From positions 80,911,569-80,975,568 of the forward strand of contig NC_073745.1 in assembly GCF_029784135.1 (NCBI RefSeq): a DNA stretch of 64,000 nt. The letters run 5' to 3'. The stretch comes from Toxorhynchites rutilus septentrionalis. Lineage: Eukaryota; Arthropoda; Insecta; Diptera; Culicidae. Position numbers and translations under genes: made by a program. The notes below the pieces were generated by a model that had not been told where the DNA came from, ran no database searches, and saw nothing but the letters and a program-made list of their open reading frames with translations. Below are positions 1 to 10,217 of this stretch, one piece after another (the first letter of the stretch is position 1; each line of letters opens with the position of its first letter).

Positions 1-1439
1 TCGAATCGTGGGGCATCAATGCAATTCAGTACTACCAGAGCCTCAATTCATATATTGCCTTAATGAGGATACATTTTACAGTCTCTAGCTGAAATGAATT
101 GTGCATAATGGTAGTGGAATAAAAAAACGTTTTCAACTTCCCATGCTCATAGTTTGGGCGTTTTCCATTCCAAGTTTTGACTTGACTCATATTTATGGCT
201 ATGAAATTTCCGGCATTATTCATAGTGAGCAATTCAGCGCGATGTGCGGAATATTCGCTACCGGAAATTAAAAACTGAACAGCGTTGCAAAAAAAAATAA
301 AGCACAGATAAAAAGAAGCGATTGGCGATGAACGCGGCATTATATTGGCAGCATCCAATAACTTGAAATGACGGGGACATTAAATGCGTTGAGTTGTGGT
401 TCCGGTGGTTGCGATGGTGGTGGGGATTTTTCTGTCTGCGCTTGTTTATTTCCGGACAATTCGAAAGTGTCAACTTCAATTTTGAAACAGCTACGGCCAA
501 TTCAACTACGATGTTTGGTTACCTTTTTCGGTCCTTCAGTAGCGTTTTTTTTTGTAAATGGATACAACCCCCCGAAGGGGCATGGTTCCAGATATCCCAG
601 CAGGAACCATTCATAAGAAGGAGAAAATATGGCTCTTCTCCATGGTATGCATTTATTCTTGGGCAAACTTCCCCTCCGCTCGTTATCTTTCCCAACATTA
701 CATAAAACTTATTTTTCATGATAGTTTCGATGCAACTGGGGAAACAGCAATTAAGTTTCGAACGTTAAATTTTTCTGGAGTGGTAAAAAACTTAACGTAT
801 CAATTCGAAGCTTAATTGCTTGTTTGCATCAAAAGTGAGCTGTGAATTTTATTGAACATTATGGAGTTGTTTTGCAAACAGGTGGAAGCAAGAGGAAGAC
901 GAAAAAATACGGTAATTAAGCTTGGAAGTAATTCATACACCTGAGGGACAACGTATAATTATGCGAGGCTGCTGGCCGCCTTCAGACGACAAGCAGAGAT
1001 GGGATGGTTTTGTTTTCCTTCGCATTCTACCGCATTCAAGAGATATAATTAATAGCTGGGGGTCAACACAAATTAGGCAATATTTAATTAACTACTGAAA
1101 TTTTATCGTTATTATTACGTCTTCTATTTCTTTAAAGAGCATTTACAGGTAAAATGATCGTACGATTTGTCCGATTTTTTGAAGAGTGAGTGTATTTTAG
1201 CGTGAATTTACAAAAATGTAGGAAATATTTGTTTGTATAGGTAACATTGTCTTTAAATCAGTTGTAAGGAGCTAACAAGACTTGTTGTCAAAATATACTC
1301 CAAGAATTTTCATTTAAAATGAAAACAAATTCTAAGTTCTGATTAACTCAAAAATATTTATTTTTCATTTGACTACAATAAAATTGATTTACAAATACAT
1401 ATTCATGGTGAAAAACTAAAAATATGTTTAATCACTTTT
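1..1439. other. AT-rich spacer, no gene recognised
   Basis: No reading frame with recognisable protein similarity, no tRNA-like box and no clear terminal repeats. The short open frames at 258-815 overlap on both strands with no family signature and look like chance. Confidence 0.5.
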
Positions 1440-1690
1440 GCCTCACATTCCGAACAGCAAAAATGCTTTTTTTTAATCTTAATTTTAAACCACTGAACCG
1501 ATTCATATGATTGATACATCTAACTAAAGTCAATTAGCTAGTCTTTTTTGGAAAAATATGCTATGTGCTTATGCTCGCAAAAAAGGAGATTTTGCTTTTG
1601 TAATTATTGATTGTATTTGTTTCTTATAGTTTACATGGTTTCGAGACCAAGGGCGCTATATCTGTATTGATACCTGTAAATGATGTTTAA
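1440..1690 (+). repeat. Fragment related to the foldback element at 30245-31636
   Basis: The stretch around 1483-1660 (ACTGAACCGATTCA, then ATTATTGATTGTATTTG, then GACCAAGGGCGCTATAT) reads in the same order as 30405-30580. It also matches, inverted, 30950-31130 and 47879-48042. I see no terminal repeats here, so it looks like an internal relic. It is non-coding in all frames. Confidence 0.6.
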
Positions 1691-1982
1691 ACCCCTCAAA
1701 GAATGTCAGGATTTTGAATATTACATTATTTATAACATTAAATTTCAGTAAATTCACATTCAAAAATGAAGTATTCGCAATTTGCTAACGCAAACATTTT
1801 ATCATTGGTTTTGACTGTCACTTTTTTGCAAATGTCTAATAACATAAATTATAGGCTGTATTGATACCTATAAATGATGTTAAAATTAAAGTCATAATCC
1901 AAAGAATTTCAGGGTTTTGATTATCCAATAATTTATAAGTAAGTAAATTTATATTTGAAGATGAAGTGTTTGGAATTTGAAT
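1664..1982 (+). repeat. Diverged tandem duplication, unit about 190 bp
   Basis: Two diverged direct copies lie at about 1664-1785 and 1856-1982. Both run CTGTATTGATACCTRTAAATGATG, then AAAGAATKTCAGG, then a TGAAGTRTTYGSAATTTG-like end. The function is unknown. It probably arose by local duplication of AT-rich sequence. Confidence 0.55.
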
Positions 1983-2724
1983 CATGCGTAGAAACTTGAT
2001 TCATATTCCGAAGACTACTTCAGTATCAATTTTAATGAATATTTCTGCATAAAATATCATTTTTTAGAATAGCGATACGTGAAGTTGGTAAATTTTCGTG
2101 TATTTTCGAGACATGTTGATGTCATTTAGCCGAAGATATCACGGGATTTTCAGAGGTTGGATTTATTTTGCGTGAAGTTATCAAGAACTTCTTTGCAATC
2201 TTTACAATGGTCACAAAGTGGACCTTTGAATGACATTTGTTTTGTTCATTTGATGGCACACTCAAAACAACAAAATGAAAAATACAAGCACAACAATCAA
2301 AATAAAACATGCTTTTTTATGATGCTTCCTGGAGAAAAAAATAAATAAAAAGTTACACGATAAATTCATCACTATTAAACTGTATGATTCTATGAAGCTG
2401 GAAAGTATCCTGTGGAATTATAAACAAATTAGAGAAGCAAAGTATGACATCGAGGTTTTTGAATGGTTTTTGGAACGCTTTTAAGTTTTTTTTCAAAGTT
2501 CATTAGACTTTTTTATTTTTGAATCAACCAAATTGAATTAACTAAAATTGATCAGTCCTCATATAAAATAATTATCGAAAGTAAATTCTTGTAAATTTGT
2601 CACATCTATTTTAAAAAAAATATTAAAATATGTATTTACATCTTTTAGAAAAAATACTCTGGTTTTGCAAACATTGTAGGCAGACCATATGTTTTTTTAT
2701 GCAATTTAAAATAAAAAAAATATT
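1983..2724. other. AT-rich spacer
   Basis: Nothing recognisable. The short opposed frames at 2122-2348 have no family signature. Confidence 0.5.
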
Positions 2725-3752
2725 ATAGGGGTAGTGGGGGCAAATTGGACATGGGGGGCAAATTGGCCATGGGGGGCAAAGTGGTCACCTGCTTGTTTGG
2801 TAGTATAACTATTGACTATAGATGCCATTTTTTTTTATTTAAGACACTTTATCACAATGTGACATTCGTGTCATAGGGATGCCATATTGATAGTCACCTT
2901 AAGTTTGAAGAATTTAATGACTTTTGAGTCACCCTGTACTCCAGTAGAGCTGTCGCATGTCAAAATACAAATAAAAACAGAAGTTACTCTCTCGATAGCC
3001 ATTCGGCCGTAGTTCTGTGCGCATGGTATCTAAGGAATTTCTCGTGAAATTTAGTTTATTCAATCTGATATGTTGGACAAATCATCAGTTTGGACGACTG
3101 TTCACATATTCTAGGAGAGGTAAACAGATATTTTGTTTAATCTCAGCGATTAACTAGCATAGAAATTGTTTTCATGTTTGGGGGCAAAGTGGTCATAGGC
3201 GAATAACAAATTACAGTGTTCTGTTTACTAGAGCTGATATACCTCATCACATTCTGCTCTTGAAGAAAATCCTTTTGTGGCTTTGACCCTGGATAAATAT
3301 GCCACTCCAACTAAACCAAAACTCATTATGCGGAACGTTATATGTTTCTTACTACGCTTTTGTATGCAAGAGAAAATTTAAATTGAGACTCTAGGTGGAT
3401 AAGCCAAGCTTATTTCATACATGTGCCTACTATAACAAATATGATTTGAACAAATTTGGACGAAAAAAACGCATAAATCTATTCCATTTAGCTTGATATG
3501 GGTGGGTGACCACTTTGCCCCCACTAGGTAACCACTTCATCTCCAAGCAAAAAAAAAAGTTCGATTTTTCACCTTTTTTTCTAATGATGAAAAGTGTACT
3601 ATTTTGAATTTTCATAGTAAAAGCCGTTTACTATCTTGAAGAACAATGAGTTGAACTATAATATTCTTCGAGAAATGGGAATTAAATCAGTATGGGGGCG
3701 TTGGAAATGGGCATATTCGTTAGGGTGATCACTATGTCCCCACTTCCCCTAT
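2725..3752. mobile_element. Non-autonomous TIR element with GGGGGCAAAnTGG repeats
   Basis: The left end reads ATAGGGGTAGTGGGGGCA. The right end, reverse-complemented, reads ATAGGGGAAGTGGGGACA, giving terminal inverted repeats of about 18 bp. Directly inside the left end the motif GGGGCAAAnTGGnCA occurs three times in tandem (2736-2790). It occurs again at about 3180-3197, inverted at about 3508-3525 (ACCACTTTGCCCCC), and in degenerate form at the right end. No transposase frame is present in about 1.03 kb, so this is a MITE-like element. The repeated subterminal motif resembles an array of transposase-binding sites (inference). The target duplication is not clear; the flanks are AT-rich. Confidence 0.7.
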
Positions 3753-5151
3753 TTCTTTATTGGTACCTATTTTCCTTTTCTTTCTAAATGTTCAAATTTT
3801 AACACTCCGTCGGACGCAACTGAGTAGGCACATCCTGATTTTTTTTGGTTTGTTCCGCCCGCTCGAAATGTCTTCCCCACATCCCCGAATTGTTTTTTGT
3901 TTTTTCTAAGAACATATAGGTCTTTATTAATAGTAGTTAGCCACTGTTTCTGAAAAAAGAAAAATGTTTATATAAGGAGAAAGGTTTAATGAATCAAGCA
4001 GTGCTTGTTAGGCTCAATGCGATCGAATGTGTTTCAAAACATATTGCGCCAGACAGAGTGTTAAAGGTAATTAGAGGTGCACTTGATTGAAAATTACACT
4101 GGAAATGTCTCGATTCCTCATAACCCACATGTTCACAAATGCATGGAGACGGGAGGTAATACATCTTTCATTTCAAGGGTACCCTCAGTACTTCCTAATT
4201 TCGGTATATTTGAAATAGCAAAAAAGTGTTCCTCCTATTTTCGCCAAAACTTGATCAATCGAGAAAGAAAACAAAACGGATGAACGTATCAATATCGCCA
4301 AAACATTAGTTGGATCTGAACTTTTTTCAAGTTTTTCAAAAACTGCCCACTGATTTGCTGTGCGTTCATTTATTCACGAGATATTTATAATCAAATACGA
4401 AATGGTAATTTTTGATTCAACCAAAAATTTCTCGATAATAAAATATTATACTGGAACGTTCTATGAATCAAATAAAAAAAAACAATTGTTTAGTTGGATT
4501 TGTTATTGATTAGGTTGGGAGTATATTTTCCATATGTTTGTGCATACATACATAATCCTAAAAATATGTACAGTGACCCAAACTAGATTTTTTTTTGTAC
4601 CCCACCATGCAACTCTTCTTTACTACTGTTGAATGTCGAGAACAAGCTTCCGAAACATTCTATTTAGTTAGATGGATGTACATCATTTTAAAACTTAAAC
4701 AGTTTTGGAATAATTTAGGAGCGTATTTTTATCGTGGTGTGTGTAGTGTATCGCTTCATCTTGTACTCAAAATTATTGCCCAGTCATTTTATGATAAATT
4801 CATTGGAGTTTTGCGTAAATCATTTTGGGCACTCCACAATAATTCATTACATTGAAAATAAATAAAATAATATATTTTATGAAACTACAGAACTTATGTA
4901 TGTGAAAATATCCCGTCCAATTCAGTAGTGCTCAATGGCTATCGAGAGATCGATTTCTGTTTTTATTTATGTTTTGACATGCGATTCGGCATTCCATGTA
5001 AGAAACGGCTTTCTTCTTTCTTCGGCTTCTCGGGTGGGAAACATATTTCTGCGTACAATTTGTGTCTTTTAAAGTCGATACACCGTTTCTTTCTCCAACA
5101 ATAAAAAGTCCCATCTAATCTAACGATAGCAATGCATGAATGTCACACATC
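3753..5151. other. AT-rich spacer
   Basis: No gene recognised. The open frame at 4595-4855 has no family signature and is probably chance. Confidence 0.5.
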
Positions 5152-5164
5152 AACAGCTTTGGAG
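5152..5164 (+). repeat. Left target-site duplication of LINE copy 1
   Basis: AACAGCTTTGGAG at 5152-5164 is repeated at 6834-6846 after the A-rich tail. The first one or two A's are ambiguous with the tail. Confidence 0.85.
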
Positions 5165-6833
5165 GGGTCTGGTTCGACTCCAAATGTACTTGGGGGGCCC
5201 ACATTAGGTATCTGAGTAAAAAATGTCAACAAAGAATAAACTTTCTTCGTACAATTACCGGCACCTGGTGGGGAGGCCATCCCGAAGATCTTATAGTGTT
5301 ATATCGAACAACTTTTCTCTCAGTGATGGAGTATGGCAGTCTCTGTTTTCAATCAGCTGCCAAAACACACCTTATTAAACTCGAGCGAATTCAGTATCTT
5401 TGTCTCCGTATTGCGTTGGGATGTATGCCCTCAACGCATACCATGAGTCTCGAGGTTTTGGCAGGCGTACTCCCACTAAAAGATCGCTTCAAATTATTAT
5501 CTCTTCGGTTCTTCATCCGGTGTAAGGTCATGAACCCATTGGTGATCGGAAATTTTGAGCAGCTGATCGAGCTAAATTTTCACTCCGGATTCATGAGTTC
5601 ATATCATGAATTCATCTCCATGCAGGTTGATCCTTCTTCGTATATTCCCAACCGTGTTTGATTTCCAGACTACATCAATTCCTCTGTACATTTTGATCTG
5701 TTCATGAAGGAGAAAATCCATGGAATTCCAGATTATCATCGACCGGGGATCGTTCCTACGATCTTCAATGCAAAATATGGGCGTATCAATTGTGATAATA
5801 TGTACTTTACTGATGGGTCCTCTATGAATGAGTCCACAGGATTTGGAGTGTTCAACGAATTTTTTAGCACCTCCCACAGTCTTCAGAATCCTTGCTCAGT
5901 GTATATTGCTGAATTGGCAGCAATACACTGGGCGCTGGACAGCGTCGCCTCACGACCTGTTGAACACTATTACATTGTAACGGATAGTCTTAGCTCTGTT
6001 GAAGCTATCCGTTCAGTGAGGTCGGAAAAGCACTCGCCGTACTTCCTTGAGAGAATACGAGAAATTTTGAGTGCTTTATCCAGACGCTGTTATGTCATTA
6101 CATTTGTCTGTGTCCCTTCTCATTGCTCAATTCCGGGTAATGAGAGGGCTGACTCATTAGCAAAGGTAGGTGCAATTGAAAGCGAAATTTATCAGCGTCA
6201 AATCGCCTTCAATGAATTTTATTGTTTAGTCCGTAAAAATACCATCGCTAACTGGCAACGTAAATGGAACGAAGATGAATTTATCCCTAAGGTTAGCCTC
6301 AAACCATGATTCAAAAGTCTGGACTTGAGTCGGGACTTTATTCGCACCTTCTCCCGACTCATGTCCAATCACTGTTCGTTAGATGCGCTACTCTTTCGTT
6401 TCAATTTTGCCAGCAACAATCTCTGCGTCTGTGGTCAAGGCTATCACGACATCGAGCATGTTGTTTGGTCGTGCGAGGTGTATCTTGTCGCCAGATCGAA
6501 TTTAGAAAACTCCCTTCGGGCCCGAGGAAGACAGCCCAATGTGCCGGTGAGAGATGTGTTGGCTCGGTTAGACCTTGATTACATGACCCAAATATATGTT
6601 TTCCTTAAAGCTATCGATCTTCGACATTGATACAATTCCCTTATATCCCATCCCTTTCCTGAAAGAATATGTCACCCTCTAAACTCGAGTAAACCGCGAG
6701 TAATCGGTTTTCCACCTTACTAACCATAGTGTTAGGAAAATTGTATATGTATAGTTTTAAAAAATATATTTAAGAATTCGGCTCCTTTAAACTAATGTAA
6801 CTGAGCCTGTAAAAATAAACGATTTATAAAAAA
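5165..6833 (+). mobile_element. 5'-truncated RNase H-bearing non-LTR retrotransposon (copy 1)
   Basis: This 1,669 bp insertion is bounded by a 13 bp target-site duplication and ends in AATAAACGATTTATAAAAAAAA. It begins inside the ORF2 reverse-transcriptase thumb region, so it is a 5'-truncated copy typical of target-primed reverse transcription. The 3' UTR holds GAATTCGGCTCCTTTAAAC and ACTGAGCCTGTAAAAATAAAC, which recur inverted at the start of copy 2 (59990-61652). Established knowledge: among arthropod LINEs an RNase H domain after the RT points to the I/LOA group rather than the RNase H-less jockey clade. I cannot assign the exact family. Confidence 0.9.
5168..6630 (+). pseudogene. LINE ORF2 remnant: RT C-terminus, RNase H and CCHC motif
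   Basis: The frame reads through the RT-distal region, then an RNase H domain with its acidic residues in TDGS (5812-5823), AELAAIHWAL (about 5910), TDSLSSVEAI (about 5980) and NERADSLAK (about 6145). It ends with a CxCG...H...H...C zinc motif (CVCGQGYHDIEHVVWSC, about 6425-6475). Comparison with copy 2 shows three lesions. There is a TGT to TGA stop after IPNRV (about 5660). There is an in-frame deletion of about 21 bp after NEDE (about 6278). There is a TGG to TGA stop after VSLKP (about 6307). The copy is dead as a protein source. The ATG at 5140 lies in the host flank and is not a real start. Confidence 0.9.
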
Positions 6834-6846
6834 AACAGCTTTGGAG
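6834..6846 (+). repeat. Right target-site duplication of LINE copy 1
   Basis: AACAGCTTTGGAG, matching 5152-5164. Confidence 0.85.
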
Positions 6847-7076
6847 CTGCCTATGTTTATTGGGTTTCATCTCAGGGTACGTTTATGTAAAGGTAGTCTG
6901 GACTGACTAGTGCATCAGTAACAGTGTGGGTGTGACGTGTTAGCTTTGCAAGTATCATGGAGCGGTATAATAAGTTTGTCTAAATAAGTTTATTTCTATT
7001 GTAGTTTAGCTTAATGTATATATTTATTCATTGCAGCATAAAGATATTCTATTTAGATTTTCTTTCTAATCAAAAC
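6847..7076. other. Spacer downstream of the THAP frame
   Basis: No further exon of the minus-strand THAP gene could be assigned with confidence. Confidence 0.4.
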
Positions 7077-7557
7077 CTAGAAGAAATTGTGGACGGCAAA
7101 TCGGATTTTAGCTTCCTGAAGCTCTTGGTTCATATCGTGGTTGATGTCAATCAAGAACTTTTGGCGAGCCATTCGGTTTTGATTTCCCGAGGCATTAGAA
7201 TCGTTTGCTTTTCTGACACTAGGAACAGCTAAAATAAACTGTTTTGTGTACTATATGTATAATTTGGATTTGTTCAAATTCACCTGTTGGTATCAGTGTT
7301 CGACGATGTTGTACTTCCAAACCATCGATATGCATAAAACAATCTGGACTGAAGTGAAGCAAGCTAATTTGAATGTTTTTAGTATTGCTGTTTAGGTCCT
7401 GTCCGAAGAATCGAAGCCATTTCTTCCGGATGGTCACATTCCTCGGGAATCGATGAAATGATAATTTGTGGGATATGTTTTCAAAATTTGAGTTGGTCTC
7501 AAGCCCGGGTATCAATGGTCGAACGCTCACGCAGCCGGGTGCCACACATCGAGCCAT
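7077..7557 (-). CDS. Two-exon THAP-domain protein, one zinc ligand lost
   Basis: Exon 1 is 7557-7284, the intron is 7283-7229 (55 bp) and exon 2 is 7228-7077. Together they give 426 nt, 141 codons plus stop. THAP domains are C2CH zinc fingers that bind DNA in regulators and in P-element transposases. Visible landmarks are C4-x4-C9, the HRFP motif (P38), W47, HF at 68-69 and, only after splicing, AVPSV at 92-96, matching the conserved AVPT-type motif. The donor is ACAG|GTGAAT and the acceptor is TTTATTTTAG|CTG. A further acceptor, TTTCATTTTCAG, lies 14 nt before the ATG and suggests a 5' UTR intron. I start at MARC because THAP domains sit at the N-terminus. The third zinc ligand is Ser65 (AGC) where Cys is expected. 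It may be a decaying gene, a P-like transposon relic, or part of a longer gene. Confidence 0.65.
7229..7283 (-). other. Predicted 55 bp intron in the THAP frame
   Basis: Removing this interval (GT...AG on the minus strand) keeps the frame and replaces GEFEQIQ... with AVPSV..., restoring the conserved end of the THAP domain. The length is near the small-intron minimum for insects. Confidence 0.6.
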
Positions 7558-7915
7558 AAAATTGTCTTTGTCTGAAAATGAAAATACCAGTTTCAAAAAG
7601 CAGCACAGAAACATCACATCCTGAGTACTAGCTCCGTTATTTTGTCTTTAATGGTTCACTAACTCCTTTATCTCACGTATTATTGACGTATTTTCAGAAA
7701 AAAAAGTAGCAGAGCATGTAATATTCGCAACAAAAAAAAAGACGGGTGGGTAATGTCAGGGACATAACCGGAGTGACGTAGGACTATACAAAGGGGACAG
7801 CTTTTGTTAAATATATATTTTAAATATATTGTTTTATTTTCTTCTCCTACGTGAATACCTACCTATCTACCTGAAAAATGGATTAGTTTACTGTTTACTC
7901 TTTATGAATATGTTG

Positions 7916-7932
7916 AGGGTTGAAAAGAACCT
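7916..7932 (-). terminator. Decayed histone 3' stem-loop after H2A unit 1
   Basis: On the minus strand, AAAGGTTCTTTTCAACCCT. The counterpart in E5 (49074-49089) is a perfect 6 bp stem with a 4-nt loop. This copy has lost two bases, which breaks the stem. Confidence 0.6.
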
Positions 7933-8029
7933 TTGGTGTTGTGTTTTTGTTATCACTCGATATTCCCATCTTGTTCGGTTAAACCTTCCTGTTTAGCTAT
8001 TACGTTTGCCACTCGCCACAGCTTTCACA

Positions 8030-8410
8030 GTTGGAAAATTTCTTCCTATCCAGCTTGTGACATATTGTTCAGTAAATTACATTTAATGCGACGTGCCGGA
8101 GAAGCAGTTTGCCACTCACTGAAACTAATTGTTGCCTTGATGAGCGCCGAACCGAAGCTGCTCTGTTCTTGATGCGGGTTTTCTGATTGTCGTGAGCAGC
8201 TTTGCAAGCCAACTCGAGCACTCCGACGGCCGAAACTCTATAATCGCTGTTAGGTATACTGGTGCTCCGGCACCAATCCGTTCGGCCTAGTTACCCTTGC
8301 GGAGCAATCAGTGAATGCGACCAACAGAGAACTGGAGACCTGCACGGTTCGAGTGAGACTTTGCCTTTTCCTTAACTTGTCCTCCTTTGTTACGTCCACG
8401 GTGCCGATGC
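8030..8410 (-). pseudogene. Histone H2A pseudogene, unit 1 of E1
   Basis: Read on the minus strand from about 8403, the translation follows the core of histone H2[18 protein letters not shown], stop, LLRKGN, stop, AERIGAGAPVYL. After a frameshift it continues as VLELACKAAHDNQKTRI. More decayed matches to the H2A C-terminal tail reach about 8040. H2A packages DNA in the nucleosome with H2B. CGN to TGA and TAC to TAG stops plus frameshifts rule out a functional protein. Both stops are shared with 49195-49562, so they predate the duplication of the element. A TATA-like TATAAAA lies upstream (8471-8477) and a decayed histone 3' stem-loop downstream (7916-7932), so the whole intronless gene with its flanks seems to have been captured. 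Confidence 0.8.
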
Positions 8411-8467
8411 CGTACAACCACACGGGTTTACGGTTTGAAAGAAAATAAGATATTTTTTTGGGGTTCG

Positions 8468-8480
8468 CGTGTTTTATACT
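8468..8480 (-). promoter_or_regulatory. TATA-like box upstream of H2A unit 1
   Basis: On the minus strand, GAGTATAAAACACG, about 65 bp upstream of the eroded H2A start. Its position suits a histone gene promoter. The same sequence is in E5 at about 49630. Confidence 0.4.
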
Positions 8481-8639
8481 CTAGCGGTACACACTCACAG
8501 GATAGAGACAAATCGGCAGACTCAGCCAGAGGGGCGAGTCCAACGAGACGAACGAATGAGCGTTAAAAGGGAGCGATGGCAAAAAAAATACATTCATTAC
8601 GATTTGTTCGCTCGTTGGATTCACATGCAGGCTGAAAAG

Positions 8640-8655
8640 GGTCCTTTTCAGGATC
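8640..8655 (+). terminator. Histone-type 3' stem-loop on the plus strand
   Basis: GGTCCTTTTCAGGATC followed by ACAAAATT matches the histone mRNA stem-loop pattern, with one stem mismatch. It is on the opposite strand to the H2A units, so it may come from a convergent histone gene in the donor locus. No coding remnant precedes it. It is conserved at 49796-49811. Confidence 0.5.
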
Positions 8656-8880
8656 ACAAAATTATCTTCAATCTAAAGAGTTTATTGTTTTGTTGTCACT
8701 CGATATCCCCATCTTGTTCGGCTAAACCTTTCTGTTTAGCGATTGCATTTGCCACTCGCCTCATCTTTCACAGTTGGAAAATTTCTTCCCATCCAGCTTG
8801 TGACATATTTTACAGTAAATTACATTCAATGCAACGTACCGAAGCGCCACTCAGTGTCGCATTGGAGGCGATTTGAACCT
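8656..8880 (-). repeat. Partial second copy of the H2A unit 1 downstream region
   Basis: This repeats 7945-8110 (ATCACTCGATATYCCCATCTTGTTCGG, then CATCCAGCTTGTGACATAT) in the same orientation and includes only the eroded C-terminal end of the H2A unit. The counterpart is 49812-50035. Confidence 0.65.
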
Positions 8881-9251
8881 GTAATTGAACATTTGCGATG
8901 ACAGTGGTACAGTGTCGACTTTCAATGTGCGGTCATAATTTGGATCTCTATGTTTACAAAAATGTCCAACTAAATAAGTCGCATTACATGTCCGTCCAAT
9001 TAGCTAAATGTCGAACTAATTGTAAATTACTGTACTTTCAATCTGGAAACAATTTAAGAGTTGGTGAAAATTGAATAATCTTGAAAGTCCCCAACTATCA
9101 ATAAGCTCAGAACTACTGCCAAATTCACATACTCATCAGATCCTGGCAAACAAATTATGAAAACATCAATTTGTGTTTTATTATTATTTTGGATAATGTT
9201 TTAGAACGCATTGAACTTTATTTCCTAAACTCTTTTTTTGGAAGGTTTAAT

Positions 9252-9267
9252 GGCCCTGAAAAGCGCC
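9252..9267 (-). terminator. Histone 3' stem-loop after H2A unit 2
   Basis: On the minus strand, GGCGCTTTTCAGGGCC, flanked by AA upstream and ATTAAACC downstream. It fits the histone stem-loop pattern, with one imperfect stem pair, and is identical in E5 at 50404-50419. Confidence 0.65.
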
Positions 9268-9469
9268 TTGTTTTATGGAATGGTTCCAATTTAGAAAACT
9301 TAGTACTCGTGGTTTTGAAAAAAAAACCATTTCAAACGCCCTCGATGCCGCTTTGTTCTGGATTTGCCACCAAAGCAGATTGTAAAAAGAACAATCTTTT
9401 TTTTTCTGCTACCTGCTGCCGTTTTGCGATTACGTTTGCCACTCGCCACTCGCTGCAACTGCCTGTTGT

Positions 9470-9693
9470 TGTCTTGATGTGTTCTGTTCTGAATGCGGTT
9501 TTTCTTATCGTCGCGAGCAGCTTTACCAGCCAACTCGATCACTTCGGCGACCGAAACTATATAACGGCGGCGACTGGTGCACTGGTACTAACGCGCTCGG
9601 CCTAGCTACCCTTGCGGGGAACTCCATATCAACACGGTTCGAGCGGGACTTTGCCTTTCCCTTCACTTTTCCTCCTTTACCATGTCCAGACAT
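9470..9693 (-). pseudogene. Histone H2A pseudogene, unit 2 of E1
   Basis: The ATG at 9693 (minus) opens with MSGHGKGGKVKGKAKSRS, a near-exact H2A N-terminus. The frame is then lost through deletions. Similarity returns at EVIELAGKAARDDKKNRI (about 9485-9545), the H2A alpha-2/alpha-3 region. The histone-fold start and the C-terminal tail are missing or unrecognisable. It lies 200 bp upstream of its own histone stem-loop (9252-9267). The matching unit in E5 is 50619-50865, also broken. Unit 2 differs from unit 1 in lesions and sequence, so the element carries two H2A-derived genes rather than a simple recent duplicate. Confidence 0.75.
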
Positions 9694-10217
9694 GGGTGCT
9701 TGGGTTGGTTTGTTGATGTGTTGTGATGCGAACCGATGTGGTGTACGGTTTGAATGAGAATGATCGTTACGGCAGCGGAGCGGGGATTTTTAAGCTGACT
9801 GGCTGCCTCGAGAATTACGCATGTGTGAGACTGCGACCAATGTTTCGTTCATTTTTTTCTTTTTCCTTTCCAATCGTGCTTCATTCTATTTCGCTGCTGC
9901 TCTGGTTGCCCGTTTTGGTCGGTACGATTTGAGGAGCACAAAATGGACCAATCAAAAATGGGCACATAGTGAATTTTGAGAATGCTTGATATTTCACAAT
10001 TATTCAATTATTTATCTCAAGAAAAATGAAATGTTATTCGTTATGATAGATGCGTAGATATATTTCCTATCAATTGATGCAAAAACCTTTGCGATCTATT
10101 GAGAAATGCTCGAGTTATAAGCGTTCCAAATCTTGCATTTTTTCGTACTTGTTCAGTGCCTAGATTTCCATTTCACCCCCTATATCTTCCGGTTAGACGT
10201 AGTCCTACGTCAAAAAA

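Larger units (their letters stand above)
7741..10211 (+). mobile_element. Hairpin-ended element E1, carrying histone H2A pseudogenes
   Basis: The left end is GACGGGTGGGTAATGTC, then a small hairpin (GGTAATGTC-AGG-GACATAACC, 8 of 9 pairs), then GTGACGTAGGACTATAC. The right end is CCGGTTAGACGTAGTCCTACGTC followed by A's. The terminal 16 bp form a palindrome and match the inverted left motif. The same ends bound 48901-51815, which carries the same cargo in the same orientation 41 kb away. Internal cargo, read on the minus strand: H2A-like unit 1 (8030-8410), a partial unit (8656-8880) and H2A-like unit 2 (9470-9693), with histone-type 3' stem-loops. The last 270 bp are shared with E2, E3 and E5. 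There is no transposase frame. The insertion site is an A-run, so any target duplication is masked. Confidence 0.75.

Noticed and set aside
5140..5661. Independent 173-codon gene starting at 5140
   Set aside because: The ATG lies in host DNA and the target duplication before the LINE; coding starts mid-domain at 5165.
9300..9542. 80-codon frame as a functional short histone
   Set aside because: Only VIELAGKAARDDKK matches H2A; the N-terminal half is out of frame and the rest is not histone, so it is part of the pseudogene.
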